Assembly (NCBI GenBank): GCA_030737835.1
Contig: JAUJYN010000068.1
Coordinates: 124,001 to 188,000 of the forward strand
Origin: Acorus gramineus
Lineage: Eukaryota > Streptophyta > Magnoliopsida > Acorales > Acoraceae
Length of the DNA stretch: 64,000 nucleotides
Direction of reading: 5' to 3'
Positions 23,033 to 35,960 of this stretch are shown one piece after another. Both the position numbers and the translations under genes were made by a program. The notes under the pieces are model-generated. The model made no database searches. It saw only the letters and a list, made by a program, of their open reading frames with translations, and had not been told where the DNA came from. The number at the start of each line of letters is the position of its first letter. Positions within the stretch are counted from its first letter, which is position 1.

Positions 23033-26000
23033 TGTCACGCTCCAGGGCGGCCGTCCCCGAGACGTGGCAATAATAAAATATCAGCTATCAATACCTGAGG
23101 TCAATAAAGACTCCAACAACAACACACAAGGTGGCAAAGCAAGGATAATGATAACTGACTGAAAAGCGGAAGCATAATATATAAACAATGTCCGTAAACC
23201 AAAAACATTATTACAGACTCAAATACACAATCACTGTCCTGTGAGAGCCAAGTATAGACCAAAGAAAAATACAATCTGTGCCACCTGCACGATTTACAAT
23301 ACATACAATGACTCTAGGACTACTGACAGCCTCGCACTCGCCACCCGCTGGAAGAACGCTCCACGCCCATAAGACCACGCCACAGGGAAGCTCCAACTCC
23401 ACGCCCAACACTGCCCCTGAAAAGAAACAGTATGCGAGGGGTGAGCTACACGCTCAGTGAGTGGCTGGAAACCAATCACCATACAACAATTCAATACATA
23501 AGCACTTTCCTTTCAAGGAAAACATGGATGAAAACCCATGGATAACAGGGTCACGCAGCAGCGAGACCAACCTCACCCTCACCCTCACTCCCAGAGGGAG
23601 ACTCTTGGGACTTTTTTAGGAGAGACCATACCGTTGGTCGAGGAGACCCGGGATTACTGGTCTACACAACACTACTGTATCATCTACATCGAGATAACTG
23701 ACCCACGATGTCTTTGAACATCGATACACAACCGGACCCAACAACTATGGGAACGGACGAACAACGAATGGGTCACGCGGCGATGTGTCTTCACCTCATC
23801 CTCACCCTCACCCCTTAGAGGTGACATAGGACTTTTGGAAGAGACTTAGACTGCTCTACACCCTTGGTCCACCGGTAGCCCTTTCCCCCGCGTAGCCTCT
23901 ACCTGATATACTCCCACGATCAGTACGCTTCCGAACGCATCGATGGTACCTACGGATGGGATGTCACGCCCCAGGGCGGCCGTCCCCGGGACGCGGCAAG
24001 GGTATACATGATATCAGCAGTCAATACAGGAGATCAATAATATACCATAAACAACAGCAAAAGACAACACAGACAATAAAAGGCTGACATGATGTATACA
24101 CAGAAGTGCGAAGCTAAAAAGACTGAATCTGTAAATCAACAACACTTTACAGACTCGATACATAATCATATGTCCTGTGAGAGCCAATATATCCACAATA
24201 CATCCAAATACAATCCATACTAGGTGCCCAAGCACAGAAATATATACATACAATGAGAAGGAAGGATGCTGATGGCCTCAAAACTCGAGGGACGTGGCGC
24301 TACTCCGCTACTGGTGTAGTCGCTCGGGAAGCTCCTCCTTCAAGTCCGCCTCGGTAATCACTGGAGAATAATTATGCGAGGGGTGAGCCACACGCTCAGT
24401 GAATAGCACAACCCATGCATACAGTTTATATTAACCACATTTAATCAAGTCACTAGCCTCAAAGTGGCATAACAACACCGGCCCACCATACCCTCACCCT
24501 CACCCCTTAATAGGTGACAAAGGATGTTGGGACTTAATAGGCTGATAATCACCCTTACACAATCCAGTGGGTCGCCACATCGCCGGCCCACCATACCCTC
24601 ACCCTCACCCCTCAATAGGTGACATAGGCTCTTGGGACTGACTAGGCTGTTGGTCACCCTTGGTCCACCGATAGTCTCTCCCCACTCCGTAGGTCGTTTG
24701 GCCACTCCCACATTCGGCACAGTCCATCTACCAAATCAGGAGGTGCCTACTGATGGGAGCCCCTGCACGGGACGACCTTTCTAACGCTGAGGTAGTCTCT
24801 ACACGGATCCAACGAAGGGAACAGAACAGCCTATCCATCGCATATGATCCACTCGGATCCGCTGACAGCACATCTCTACAACTATAATGTCTTGAATTCT
24901 TCAGAATTCCACCAGCACGCATAACCAAGATGCGGGGAATACATATTATAATAATGAGGAAAAAGGGACCTTGGGAGGGCAACCTGAGGTCCCGATATAG
25001 GACATCCCGCCAACCAAACAAGGAACACGGAGTACCCTAGCCCGGGTCTCAATGTTTACCTCGCAAGGCCCCCTTATATTCCCCAAGGCATGCTAACAAT
25101 ATCACAAGCTTGCATTTAAGTAAATAAATCAAACTAATAGGACGCATGCATAGGTCGGGGCTTTCCTAGCATGATAACGAGGTGACAGGATGCACGGCTC
25201 ATGCACATATCCTAAGGGTGCAAGTCCCTAACATACAAGTCTAGGGTGGCATGCATTCTACACACTAATCATGCTTAGATGGATTACAATATAACAGTTA
25301 ATATTAACTATGTGCCCCAGGGGAGGACGGTACACGCCCAAGTGCATGTAGCGCCTCCCAACTGGGTTGGGTTGTCCCACTCACCGGTGACCGGGTCGTC
25401 GCGCGATCGTCCGTCAAGATCTGCAAGACAGGGTAATCAACCCGGTGAGTAAAATACACAAATACCACAAAATACACAAATAAATACCCAACACTCGGGC
25501 AAACGTACATACGACCCGTACGCACGCTAGCCCGAGCACCCCGACTCACTCCCGCACCCGGCAACCACCCGCACGGCCACCCGCCCCCGGATGCACCGTC
25601 GCGCCTCAGCCCGCGCACCCAGGCGCACCGCCGGGCCCCTGCCCGCACGCCTGGACATGCAGCCGAGCCACCCGGGTACACCGCGCGACCCCTGCGCCCC
25701 ATCGCAGCAGCCCGCGCTCACACTGCAAGCCCCGCGCTGGCCCGCGCGCACACCACACTCCCCGCGCGCCCAGCGCCTCGCCCCGCGCGCACCTCCGCTG
25801 CCCTCGCCTCGCTCTGCACGCACTCCGCGCGCACCACCGTCTCGCACCATCTGCTTGACCAGCCCCGCACCGGTGCACCCGCGCGTACTGCGCCCCAGCG
25901 CAGCACCCCGCACGCGCGCATCCGCTGCTCACCTCACCGCGCGCACGCCTGCGCCTCTGCCCAGCGCCCCGCGCGCATGACCCTCCACGGTGCTCAGCGC

Positions 26001-29000
26001 CCAGCGCTCCAGCGCCCAGCACACCCAGCACCCAACGCAGCTAGCACGCCCACGCCCAGCATCACCCGAGCGCATGCCCGCGCGCACGCGCGCGCGCGCC
26101 CTGCCACTACACGCCCGAGCGCTGCCTGCTGCGCCTGCCTGCTGCCATCCTGCCCGGGACAGACCACCACCCTGTCCGAGCACCTCCACCACCAACCACC
26201 GGCCACCAATGGCCTCCGACCGCCCCCAACCACCACCGACAGCCACCCACAGCCGCCGACCACCACCCAACCTCAAAACCACCCTCCTAACAAGCATCTA
26301 AGCCAAAAAAGAAGGAAAAAGAGCTTACCAAGGGAAAGAGGGGAAGTTCGGTTGCTCTCCGCGCACCGAAACTCCTCTCCATGGGTCTCCACCTCCGAGG
26401 CCTCTTCCCACCTCCGAAATGGCTCCAATCTGAGGAGAAGAGAGGGCGGAAGAAGGGGCTAGACTCGCCGGAATTTGGATTTGAAACCACCAGGGTGTAG
26501 ATCGGGACCGGATCTACCCTTTCTATGTTTTGGGTTTTAAGGTTTGGGCACCCTAGGTGGCTCAAAAGCTTGAAAAAGAGAGAGGGGGAGAGAGAAAACA
26601 CAAAGAGGAAGATGATGAATAGTGAAGAGCACCTTTTTGCTTTCTTTAAATAAGTCAAACCTCATTTAGATTAGGCTAAGCTAGGTTAATTAGGGTTTAA
26701 GCTAGCTTAGGGAGGCTTAAGTGTGGTTTGACCCTAGTCAACCCAACCACACTAAAATCCAAAATCATTTGACCAAGTCAAGGGTCCACATTGACCAAGT
26801 CAAAGTCTCCCAATGACTTCTCGCTCGGTAAAAACCCGTATACACCGCGGAACTGTGAAATTCTGAAACGTACCGGAATTCGATGAAATTTTTGTGAGTG
26901 GCTTAAAATGGCACCAGGACACATAATATACAGTTAGATTTTCAATCGGAGTCCTCAAACACAGGACGATAGCTAACAGTCCAAAATTTTAGCAGTTTCG
27001 ATCGAAAAACGAAAAAACTCAAAAACTGTCCAAAATGATCCAATGGTTACCAGCAGGCCAAAAAGTGACACATATATAACATGGGAGCCCTCTGTCAGGA
27101 CAGCTGTAATCGCCTGGGAGTTCCTACATCGGATCCAACGAAGGGGAGAATGATTCCACGCTCGCAATATCATTCGTTAACCCTCTCCCGGGTAGCCTCT
27201 ACCTGGTATACTCCCACGATCAGTACGCTCCCGAATGCATCGGTGGTACCTACGGATGGGAGCCCTCTGTCAGGACAGCTACAACCCGGGCCTCTTCAAC
27301 ACGGACGACATTGGGAGTAAACATTCCATGTTCGCAAGATGAACCCAATGGAAAACAACTACTCTCGATAATCACTTATCGAGATATCGAATACTACTGT
27401 ACTCCCACACCGTTGCGTCGCTCAGACACAAGAGGGGTGTCACGCCCCAACTACCGGCTTAACAATCCGTTAAGATAATGAATCCTCCTGAATTCCAAAC
27501 GAGTGCATCGCTCGGATGCACGGACGATTTCATCGCTAGCGCTCTAACTAACAAGGTACAACCCGACAGCGGGTCATACCCACGCCTATTCCAGCTAGGC
27601 CTATCAGTTTTTAACATGCGCATATATTTTATAGGAGAATTTAATCTTAGTTATGTGCATGAACCATATGCACAATCATCTAATAATTATAGGGACACTC
27701 CCTAACATGGATTACATCATAATAATTCATACAACATGCATACCTGGTCATTAATCACAAGGCCAAACTTAAGCATTTGTTGGATATCGCCAACTTAAAA
27801 GAAAGGGTCAAGCGCGATCTCGCGCACTAACGGGTGCATGCCAATATTCCAAACGAACCTGAGTCGAGTAGGAAATCGCATCTACTTACTCAGTTCATTC
27901 AGAGGGAGAGGGCGAGAGAGATCATCATCTCATGCAGCTGGTCATAGCTTTGCCCCATTAGCATGGGCGCAACAGCTACACCACGCCCTCGAGTCTTATC
28001 GCAAGGGAATATTAGGCAGGTGCCCGTTATTAACCCAGACTTAATCATATTGTATATTCCCATTAATATGGTGGGAGTAGTATTACAATACTACCTAAGA
28101 CATGCCATATTCTATACATCCATACACATTTACAACATACATGCCCATACTAGAGGGGCTCATGCAACACAATCATTCATACATGAATACAATACATGTA
28201 TATAAGCCTAGCATGCAAGATATCTACATATTATAGCTTAAGCATGGCCATACTACTTATCTACACAAGTAGTATAGCTAGGGGGCCCCATCGATGCGCG
28301 ACGCGCGACTACGCGCGTCGAGCGCATCCCGAGAGGGGGGGGGGATTGGATCGAACCACTCACCATACAACCCGGGACCTCGCGCATCCCATCCGACGAG
28401 ATCTGCAAGGTAGGGGCATCAAATTTGGTGAGTAACATCACAATTTAACACTTAAAAATCATTAGAAATACCAAAGACTTAGACATGCACGCATACGGGC
28501 TCGCACGCATGCGAGCACGCGCGTACGCACGCATGCCCGGGTGCCCCAGCACCTACCCGAGACCCTGGGCAGCCCCACGCATGCCCCAGCACGCGCACGC
28601 ACGCGCGCGCACTGGTGCCCAGCCGCGCGCCCAGACGCCTGCCCAGACGCATGCCCCGTGCCCTGCGTGAGCACACCCCGATCGCGCCAGCGCCCGCGCG
28701 CACCAGCGCACGCGCGCCCGCGCGCGTCTCCACGCCCGCTTGCGCCTGCCAGCGCTTCTCTGCGCGTGTGCCTGCGCGCACACACGTGCAGACAGGCCCC
28801 TACGCGCGCCCAGCACTCCCCAACCCTCTTTTAACCCCTTCTACTCCCCCACACTTCTCACTCACCCTAAACCAATCATCTAGCATGCATGACCTCCCAA
28901 CAACCCCTTAAGCCATGAAAAACCAAGAAAAGAAGGGGAAAAGCTCACCTTGGGAGGGGCAATGAAAGGGGGAGATTCGGGGGCCCTCGATGCACCCGCG

Positions 29001-29763
29001 ACCACCTCAACCACCACCACCACTACCACCACCTCCTCAGCCCTCCTTTGGCTGAAAATCAGGGGGGGGGAACAAGATATGAGAGGGTGCTTGAGAGAGG
29101 AGAATCAATAACAACAACAACACCTACACAAAGTTTTCTCTTCTTCCTTCACCTTCTCCTTCTCTTCTCTTTGAGGAAATATCACAAACACATGGGGGGC
29201 ATTGAAAGAGAGAAAGAGAGACCCTAGAGAGGTAGACGTGGGGTGTGGGAGAGAGAGGGAGAGATATTTTGGGCAAATAAATATCCTAAAGAGGGATAGA
29301 AATGACCAATTTATCCTTAACTTAGAAATTCTGTACGTGCTTTACTAAAACAGCCCTAACTTCCTCAATATAGCTCCGAATTGCACTATTCAAGGTCCAC
29401 TGGAAAGTTCAGAAGATTATCTACAACTTTAATGTTTATGCGAAGATCAAATAATCCCTCCAGCTATTCTGAAATTAGAGCTAAACATAGAACAGGGCTG
29501 CTGCCAGAATTTTTCATCCTCGTGGTATACTTGGAAAAATACCCATAACTTTTACTACATGAATCCAGTTGATCTAATTCCACTTTTGTATGAAAGCTAA
29601 CTCAAAACTGAGCATCTCATAATAAAATCATATTTAAACCTCTTCATCTTGGATTTTAACAAAATTAAATCCAAATACCAAATTGGAAATACATAACTTC
29701 TAGGAGAAAAAATTATGTAGCCGAATTTTTAATCAGAGCGCTCCAAATGACACAGGCATAACA
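23033..29763 (-). repeat. 3' LTR of the 23033-46207 element, split by a solo LTR
   Basis: Segments 23033-23961 and 27082-29763 together make about 3.6 kb and match 42622-46207 in order. The outer segment holds the 3' stem-loop and CCCTCA repeats. The inner segment has two GGATCC/GTATACTCCC modules, the 39-base block with splice-like flanks (about 28355-28410), a GC-rich block (28490-28830) and a CT-rich promoter patch (about 29130-29290). It ends at GCATAACA (29763). Confidence 0.92.
23962..27081 (-). mobile_element. A-type gypsy solo LTR
   Basis: A 3120-bp minus-strand LTR, TGTCACGCC to TATAACA, with TSD TGGGA (23957-23961 and 27082-27086). The flanking words GGATGGGA and TGGGAGCCCTCTG are continuous in the partner LTR near 43535-43550, which proves the insertion. 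The GC block is at 25500-26300. The 36-base block and its splice-like flanks are near 25380-25425. It resembles the solo LTR at 15430-18359 more than the one at 10845-13982, sharing the GGTTGACC/CAAGTCA U3 segment near 26690-26830. Confidence 0.95.
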
Positions 29764-29779
29764 TTCTTCCCCCCTTAGG
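29764..29779 (-). other. Polypurine tract of element 23033-46207
   Basis: A C-run on the plus strand (TTCTTCCCCCCTTAGG) lies against the inner LTR edge; the minus strand is purine-rich ending before TGTTATGCC. Confidence 0.85.
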
Positions 29780-29799
29780 AAATTTAGTCCTCAAAATTT

Positions 29800-31743
29800 A
29801 AGGAAACCCAAAGGGGAAGACCGAATATAGCAAGTATCTCGCATAGAGCTCCCAAGTGGTCTTTGCACCGGACTGGTGATACCAACACACTATAATCAAA
29901 GGAACGGTCTAAGCGTGGAGCCTCTTCTCATATTGGTCTCTGACCTCGATCCACTGCTCCACGAACGACAAATCCAGCTCGAGAATGAGACGGTCGAACG
30001 AAGTGACATGAGCAGGATCTTGGACATAACGCCTCGGCCATGAGACAAGGACGACGTCGTGGGCATGAGCCAGCTGTGGGGGAAAGGCTACATGACAAGC
30101 CACCTCCCCAGTCCACTCAATGACGAGAAACGGTCCGATGACGGGCCAACTCAGCTTGCCCCGAACGTCGAAACAGAGGGTGCCCTTAAACTAGGACACC
30201 TTCTCGAAAACACGGTCACCAAATCCAAAGGTAAGCATTCTGGCGACGATGACCTGCGTAGCCCTTTTGTCGGTTCTGGGAGGTGCGAATGCACACATGA
30301 ACCAACCTGGCCACTGCAAGGTCAAACAACTAACTTATGGCCCCTCCAACTGGCGCTCCTCAACCGTCCCAACACAAGGGAGGTATAAAACTACGCCTGT
30401 AGAGTGCCTCTCGCAGATCCATCTGAATGCTCGAATGGCAGTCGTCTTGCAGGCATACCCCAACAAATGGGTGGTGCCTCACCCAACTGCCCTCATCATC
30501 GAGCACGCAGGCACTTAGCATGTCCTCCAAGGTCTGAATCGTCCTCTTTGTCTGGCTGTCCATCGGCGATGAAACGCTATACTTAAATGGAGGCTTGCGC
30601 CAAAGCCTGCCAAGGCTGCGCTACAACCTCAAAGTAACCCTCGCGTCTCAACCGAAAATAGCGCCGACTGGAGTGCCATGAAGACGAACAATCGCGAAGG
30701 TGAAAACCCACGTCAAGGCGTCCAGAGACTCAATCAGTCGGATTAGGGAGGGAAGCGCGGACTTAGTCAGTTGGTCAATGATCACCTAGACGGCGTCGTG
30801 ACCCGAACGTGACATTAGCGAGTCCGCAACAATCCCTGATAACCCACTCCCACGTCCGCTGAGGAATCTCCATGGACTGACGCTTTCCAACACGATGATG
30901 ATGATTCTCGAACTTTGCCTGAGGGCATGCCAACCTGGGGAAACAAGGTCACCCACATCACCTTTTCATCACACCATAGCAATCTCAATGAAGACTACCC
31001 CAAAGTAGTCCACGAAAGCCCAATAAACTTTTGAGATCCACGAAGGCATCCGGCGCATTCGTCAACCCCGATGGCAGTACTTAAAACTCGTAGTGCCTGA
31101 AACGGTCACGAAAGGCCATCTACGGGATGTCCAACTCCCGGATCTCCAACTTGTGGTACCCTTGTGCGAAGATCGATCTAACAGCAGACACTCGCTCCCA
31201 GAGCTGGTCAAATAGATCATCAATTCAAGGCAAGGGGGTACCTGATCTTCAATCCTCACGGGAAAATCAAAACAACACCTCGAACGATTAAGTCTGGATT
31301 CTGCTCCTCGAGCATGGCTGGCGCTCATGATGACACTTACACACTTGGTAAGCCGCTCAACCGCGCTTAATCCACAAGACACACAATAAGTGGTCGTCGG
31401 ACCTCGACAATGCCTATGCGACGTCATCTATCTAATAAGGCGGTTGAGTCTCACACGAACGTTAGCATCGCGTCTCCTTATTTGCGACCAATGTGGGGCA
31501 AAACGCGACAGTATCCACAACTATGCTTCACATGCCGCCAAAGATAGGTCGCTCATCTATAACCATTGGAACTCCAGCATCCTGCACTCCATGGGCAGAT
31601 TCATCACGGGGAGTCCACGCTCTCGACATCATCCAGTAGCACTCTCCCGGTGTGGCCTCTACCTGGTAGCCTCCCAAGCTCACTATCTCTGCCATATGGG
31701 CGCACCAACAAGCATAGTATCTGGGAGCACCTCACAGGGCTCT
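29800..31743 (-). pseudogene. pol: Degenerate gypsy pol remnant (RT, integrase and C-terminal pieces)
   Basis: On the minus strand the order is: a reverse transcriptase fragment (about 31062-31427) with an ESRLNRSRCCFDFPVRIEDQ-like stretch and AFRDRF-like words; an integrase fragment near 30360-30600 with SQTKRTIQTLEDMLSACV and HSSIQMDL; and the pol tail near 29900-30110 with a VAFPPQLAHAHDVVLVSW stretch and FVEQWIEVRDQ. Frames change repeatedly, stops are frequent, and the RT active site (a YxDD motif) is not found. The same pieces in the same order occur at 36470-38060, so the deletion predates both insertions. The 5' side is cut by the element at 31744. Confidence 0.82.
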
Positions 31744-32551
31744 TGTTGTGCCTGTGTCATTTGGAGCACTCTGATTGAAAATTTGGCTACATAATTTTTC
31801 CTCGAAGTTATGTATTTCCAATGTGGTATTTGGATTTGATTTTGTTAAAATCCAAGATGAAGAGGTTTAAATATGATTTTATTATGAGATTTCCAGTTTT
31901 GAGTTAGCTTTTGCACAAAAGTGGAATTAGATCAACTGGATTCATGTAGTAAAAGTTATGGGCATTTTACCAAGTATACCCTGGAAATGAAAATTCTGGC
32001 AGCAGCTCTGTTCTATGTTTAGCTCTAATTTCGGAATGTCTGGAGAGATTATTTGATCTTGGAATGAACATTAAAGTTGTAGATAATCTTCTTAGATTTC
32101 CAACGGAATTAGAATTGTGCAATTCGGAGCTATATTGAGAAAGTTATGGCTGTTTCAGTGAAGCATGCACAGAATTTCTAAGTCAGGGATGAAATGGTCA
32201 TTTCCATCCCTCTTTAGATATTTATGTGCCCCCAAAATATCTTCTCTCTCTCTCTCTCTCCCTCTCACTTCCACGTCCATTTCTTGGCCCTCCCTTCTCC
32301 CTTTTCAAAGCCCCCCCTAGGTGTTTGTGTTTAAGTCCCCAATGAGAAGGAGATGGTGGAGGAGAAGTGATGGTAGGTTTTGTAGTTGTTGTTGATCTTC
32401 TCTTCTCTCAAGCTCCCTCATGATCCTTCCCCCTGATTTGCAGCCAAGGAGGAGGCTGAGGAGAGGCTGAAGAGGTGGTGGTGGTGGTGGTTGAGGTGGC
32501 CGTGGGCGCGTCGAGAGCCCCGCACCTCCCCCTTTCCGTTTCCCTCTTTTG

Positions 32552-34993
32552 GTAAGTCCTCTTCCCCTTCTTTTGATTTGTAAGGGCTGTTGGGATGGTA
32601 GGGGAAGTCATGCATGCTATGCATAGGGGTTAGAGTGTGTGTGAGGGGTTGGGGAGGGTTAAAATGGGGTTAGGGTTGGATGGGCGCGCATCGGGAGCTA
32701 TCTGCGCGGGTGCGCGCGCGACGCACGCAGGTGCGTGTGCGCGAGCTCGAGGGTGCGCGCGGAGTGGTCGCGCCGGTGCGCGCGGGTGTTGGCGCGAGCG
32801 TGCGCGCGCGGGGCAGTGCGCCTGGGCAAGCGCCTGGGCGCGGGGCTGGGGGCCAGTGCTCGCACGTGCGTGCGTGCGCGTGCTGGGGCGCGCGGCAGGC
32901 GCGCGACAGTGCGTCGAGGGTGCTGGGGTGCGTGCGTGCGTGCGCATTCGTGCGTGCGCGTGCGGGGGCCATGCGTGTGGCTGCCCGAGGGTTCGAGTAG
33001 GTGTCGGGGCACTCGGACTCGCGTGCGTACGTGCTGCTCGCATGCGTGCGAGTCCGTATGCATGCTTGTCCGAGTATTTGGGTATTTCTAATGATTTCTA
33101 TGTGTAAATTGTATTGTTACGCACCAAGTTGGATGCCCCTACCTTGCAGATCTCGTCGGATGGGATGCGCGAGGTCCCAGGTTGTAAGGTGAGTGGTTCG
33201 ATTCGAATACCCCCCCCCCTCCCTCTCTAGGGATGCGCTCGACCCGCATAGACGCGCGTCGATCATCGATGGGGCCCCCTAGCTATCGTATGAAAAACTA
33301 TGCAATGCATGATTTATATGATGTAACCATGCCATATTAGACCTTGTATGCTAGGATATGATCCATATATCATGTATAAAGGTCCATACATGCCTAGACA
33401 CCATGTCCCTTGATTGGAAAGCCCCGAACTATGTATGTTTCCCATTTAGTTTAATTTAATTAAATCAAATGTGAATATATTGTTATAAGCATGCCTTAGA
33501 GAATATTATAACCTTGTTGTTATAATATATGTTTCCCCGCATTTTAGTTATGCGCCCTGGAGGAATTCTTGAGAATTCATGACATTAGTAGTGTTACAAA
33601 TCGTTGTCGACGCATCCAAGAGGATCGTATACGCGTGAGTAGGCTCTCTTCTCCTTTTGGTTGGATCCGATGTAGGGACTCCCCGGCGTTGTAAAGCTGA
33701 TCGACCTGATAGAGGGCTCCCATCTGTTGGTACCTCCGATGCGTCGGACAGTGCTGATCGTGGGAGTATACCAGGTAGAGGCTACGGAGAGTGGGAGAGG
33801 CTACCGGGTGGACCAGGGGTGGAGAGCGGTCTAGTTTGAAAAGGCCCATGACACCCCTAAGGGTGAGCGTGGGGTGGGTCAGCGATATTACGACCCACTA
33901 ACTTGTGTAGTTACTCCCGTACAGGGACTATGACTATCTTAAGGTTAATATGAGTGTGTTGAGTATTGTTATGCCTGTGTTTGATATCTCGATAAGTGAG
34001 TATCGAGAGTAGTTGTTTTCCATTTGGGTTCGCTTTGCGAACATGGGATCGTTCTCCCCTTCGTTGGATCCGATGTAGGAACTTCTTGGGTTTAGTTGTC
34101 CTGACAGAGGGCTCCCATCCGTAGGTACCACCGATGCATTCGGAAGAGTACAGATCGTGGGAGTATACCAGGTAGAGGCTACCCGGGGAAAGGGCTACTG
34201 GCGGACCAAGGGTGTAGAGCGGTGAGTTGAGGAGATCGGGTTGTAGATACTACCCGAGAGATGGTTAACGAATGATGTTGCGAGCGTGGGATCGTTCTCC
34301 CCTTCGTTGGATCCGAGTAGGGACTCCCTGCGATTACAGCTGTCCTGACAGAGGGCTCCCGTCCGTAGGTACCACGGACGCGTTCGGAAGAGTACTGATA
34401 GTGGGAGTATACCAGGTAGAGGCTACGCGGGAGAGGCTACCAGTGGATCAAGGGTGTAGAGCAGTCTAAGCCTCTTCCAAAAGCCCAATAGTCTCCCTCC
34501 TGGAGTGAGGGTAAGGATGAGCTGAAGACACATCGCCGCGTGACCCATTCGTTGTTCGACCGTTCCCATAGTTGTTGGGTCCGGTCTTGTATCGATGTTT
34601 AAAGGACATCATTGGGCGATTATCTAGATGTAGATGATCCAGTAGTGTTGAGTAGACCAGTAAATCCGGGTCTCTTCGACCGACATTATGGTCTCTCCCC
34701 AGACCAGTAAATCCGGGTCTCTTCGACCGACGGTATGGTCTCTCCCCAGACCAGTAAATCCGGGTCTCTTCGACTGACGGTATGGTCTCTCCCCAAAAGT
34801 CCCAAAAGACTCCCTCCGGGGGTAAGGGTGGGGGTGAGATTGGTCACGCCGCCGCGTGACCCAGTTATCCATGGGTTTCCACCCATGTTTTCCTTGAAAG
34901 GAAATTGATTATGTATTGAACTGTAGTATGGTGATTGGTTTCCAGCCACTCACTGAGCTTGTAGCTCACCTCTCGCATACTGTTTCTTTTCAG
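32552..34993 (+). promoter_or_regulatory. Candidate two-intron splice unit in the LTR leader
   Basis: Candidate intron 1 runs from GGTAAGT (GT at 32552-32553) to TACCTTGCAG (ends 33149). Candidate exon 2 is 33150-33188 (39 bases, starts ATCT). Candidate intron 2 starts at GTGAGT (33189) and ends at TTTCTTTTCAG (34993). All four sites fit plant consensus. Intron 1 would remove the GC-rich block and intron 2 the tandem repeats. The same words recur at equivalent places in the other LTRs, as described under the findings. This is an inference from sequence; no transcript evidence is available here. Confidence 0.5.
34656..34796 (+). repeat. Triple 47-bp tandem repeat in a B-type LTR
   Basis: Three adjacent copies of a 47-base unit starting ACCAGTAAATCCGGGTCTCT. 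The same array has three copies at about 14984-15112 (43-base variant) and 41140-41279, but only one copy at about 23630-23660, 43210-43255 and 59905-59950. Copy number therefore differs between insertions of the same LTR type. Confidence 0.85.
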
Positions 34994-35372
34994 GGGCAGT
35001 GTTGGGCGTGGAGCTGGAGCTTTCCTGTGGCGTGGTCTTATGGGGTGGAGCGTTCTTCCGGCGGGTGGCGAGTGCGAGGCTGTCAGCATTTCTACAGTCA
35101 TTTTATGCTTTGTAAATCGTGCATGTGGCACAGGTTGTATTTTCTTTGGTCTAGACTTGGCTCTCACAGGACAATGATTGTGTATTCGAGTCTGTAATAA
35201 TGTTTTTGATTTACAGACATTTTATTATATATTATGCTTCCACTTTTCAGTCAGTTATCATTATCTTGCTTTGCCACCTTGTGTATTGTTGTTGGAGTCT
35301 TTATTGACCTCAGGTATTGATAGCTGATATTATATTATCTTTGCCACGTCTCGGGGACGTCTGGGCGTGACA

Positions 35373-35500
35373 ATAAAGTTGGTATCAGAGCCTGGTCCTG
35401 TCAGAGCCTAAGTCTAGTCGTGTAGATGATGAGTCGTAGGATTGTCATCCGAGTACTCTTGTTTTAGAAGTTATCTTAGGTTGCTGACATGCCTCCTCGC
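35373..35500 (+). other. Primer binding site and vestigial gag start
   Basis: TGGTATCAGAGCC (35380-35392) is the tRNA-Met primer site, seven bases after the LTR. An ATGCCTCCTCGC start near 35490 resembles the MPPR gag start of the element at 330-9659, but a stop follows after a few codons and the rest of gag is gone. Confidence 0.85.
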
Positions 35501-35779
35501 ATCCGTTGACGTGGACGTGACCCCTGTGGACCCACCCTTAAGTTGTCGACTAGGTCGACTGGTTAGGGTTAGTTGTTAGATCTCTTGTTCTAGAATTAAG
35601 GTTTGGGTAGGAGATTCCAGCCCAGTAGTATGATAGTGATGAAGTGGTCACGATTTCTAAGGTATGGATTGCGTCTCGAAAATGGAGCTTCTTTCCCATG
35701 CATCTGTATTGCTGGTAACCATTGAATTCGCGTGCGGCGCCAGTGTAAAGTGTTGAGGATTTGGCGTATTGCTCATTAA

Positions 35780-35960
35780 GGGATGATGTCTTCTTCTAGC
35801 CTTCCTACTCAGGATAAGGGGACTTGCAGGGTCAGTGTTGAGACCCGGGCTAGGGTACTCCGTGTTCCTTGTTTGGTTGTCGGGATATCCTATATCGGGA
35901 CCTCATGGTGCCCTTCCGAGGTTCAGTTCCCAGTCAAGGAATACCCTTCAAGCATCATAT
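35780..35960 (+). repeat. 120-bp LTR-type module within the interior of element 31744-41853
   Basis: The stretch with GAGACCCGGGCTAGGGTACT, CGTGTTCCTTGTTTGGTTGT and TATCGGGACCTCATGG also occurs in A-type LTRs (for example 56757-56870 and 54435-54545) and in the interiors of the other two full elements (4230-4370 and 42060-42185). It is not in B-type LTRs, although this element has B-type LTRs. It shows sequence exchange between LTRs and interiors of the superfamily. Confidence 0.8.

Larger units (their letters stand above)
31744..35372 (+). repeat. 5' LTR of the 31744-41853 element
   Basis: A 3629-bp LTR in B-type order: U3 with the CTGTGTCATTTGGAGC start; a TATTTATGT-type box and CT-rich patch (about 32215-32270); a GGT-rich block; a donor-like G|GTAAGT (GT at 32552); a GC-rich block (32680-33060); the 39-base block (33150-33188); three diverged GGATCC/GTATACCAGG modules (about 33650-34450); a triple 47-bp repeat (34656-34796); an acceptor-like CTTTTCAG (ends 34993); and the 3' stem-loop (about 35188-35220). 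Confidence 0.93.

Noticed and set aside
28253..28435. Frames overlapping the GGGGCCCCATCGATG region, repeated near 44714, 58280 and 10500
   Set aside because: These recur as fixed parts of B-type LTRs and carry no coding signature.
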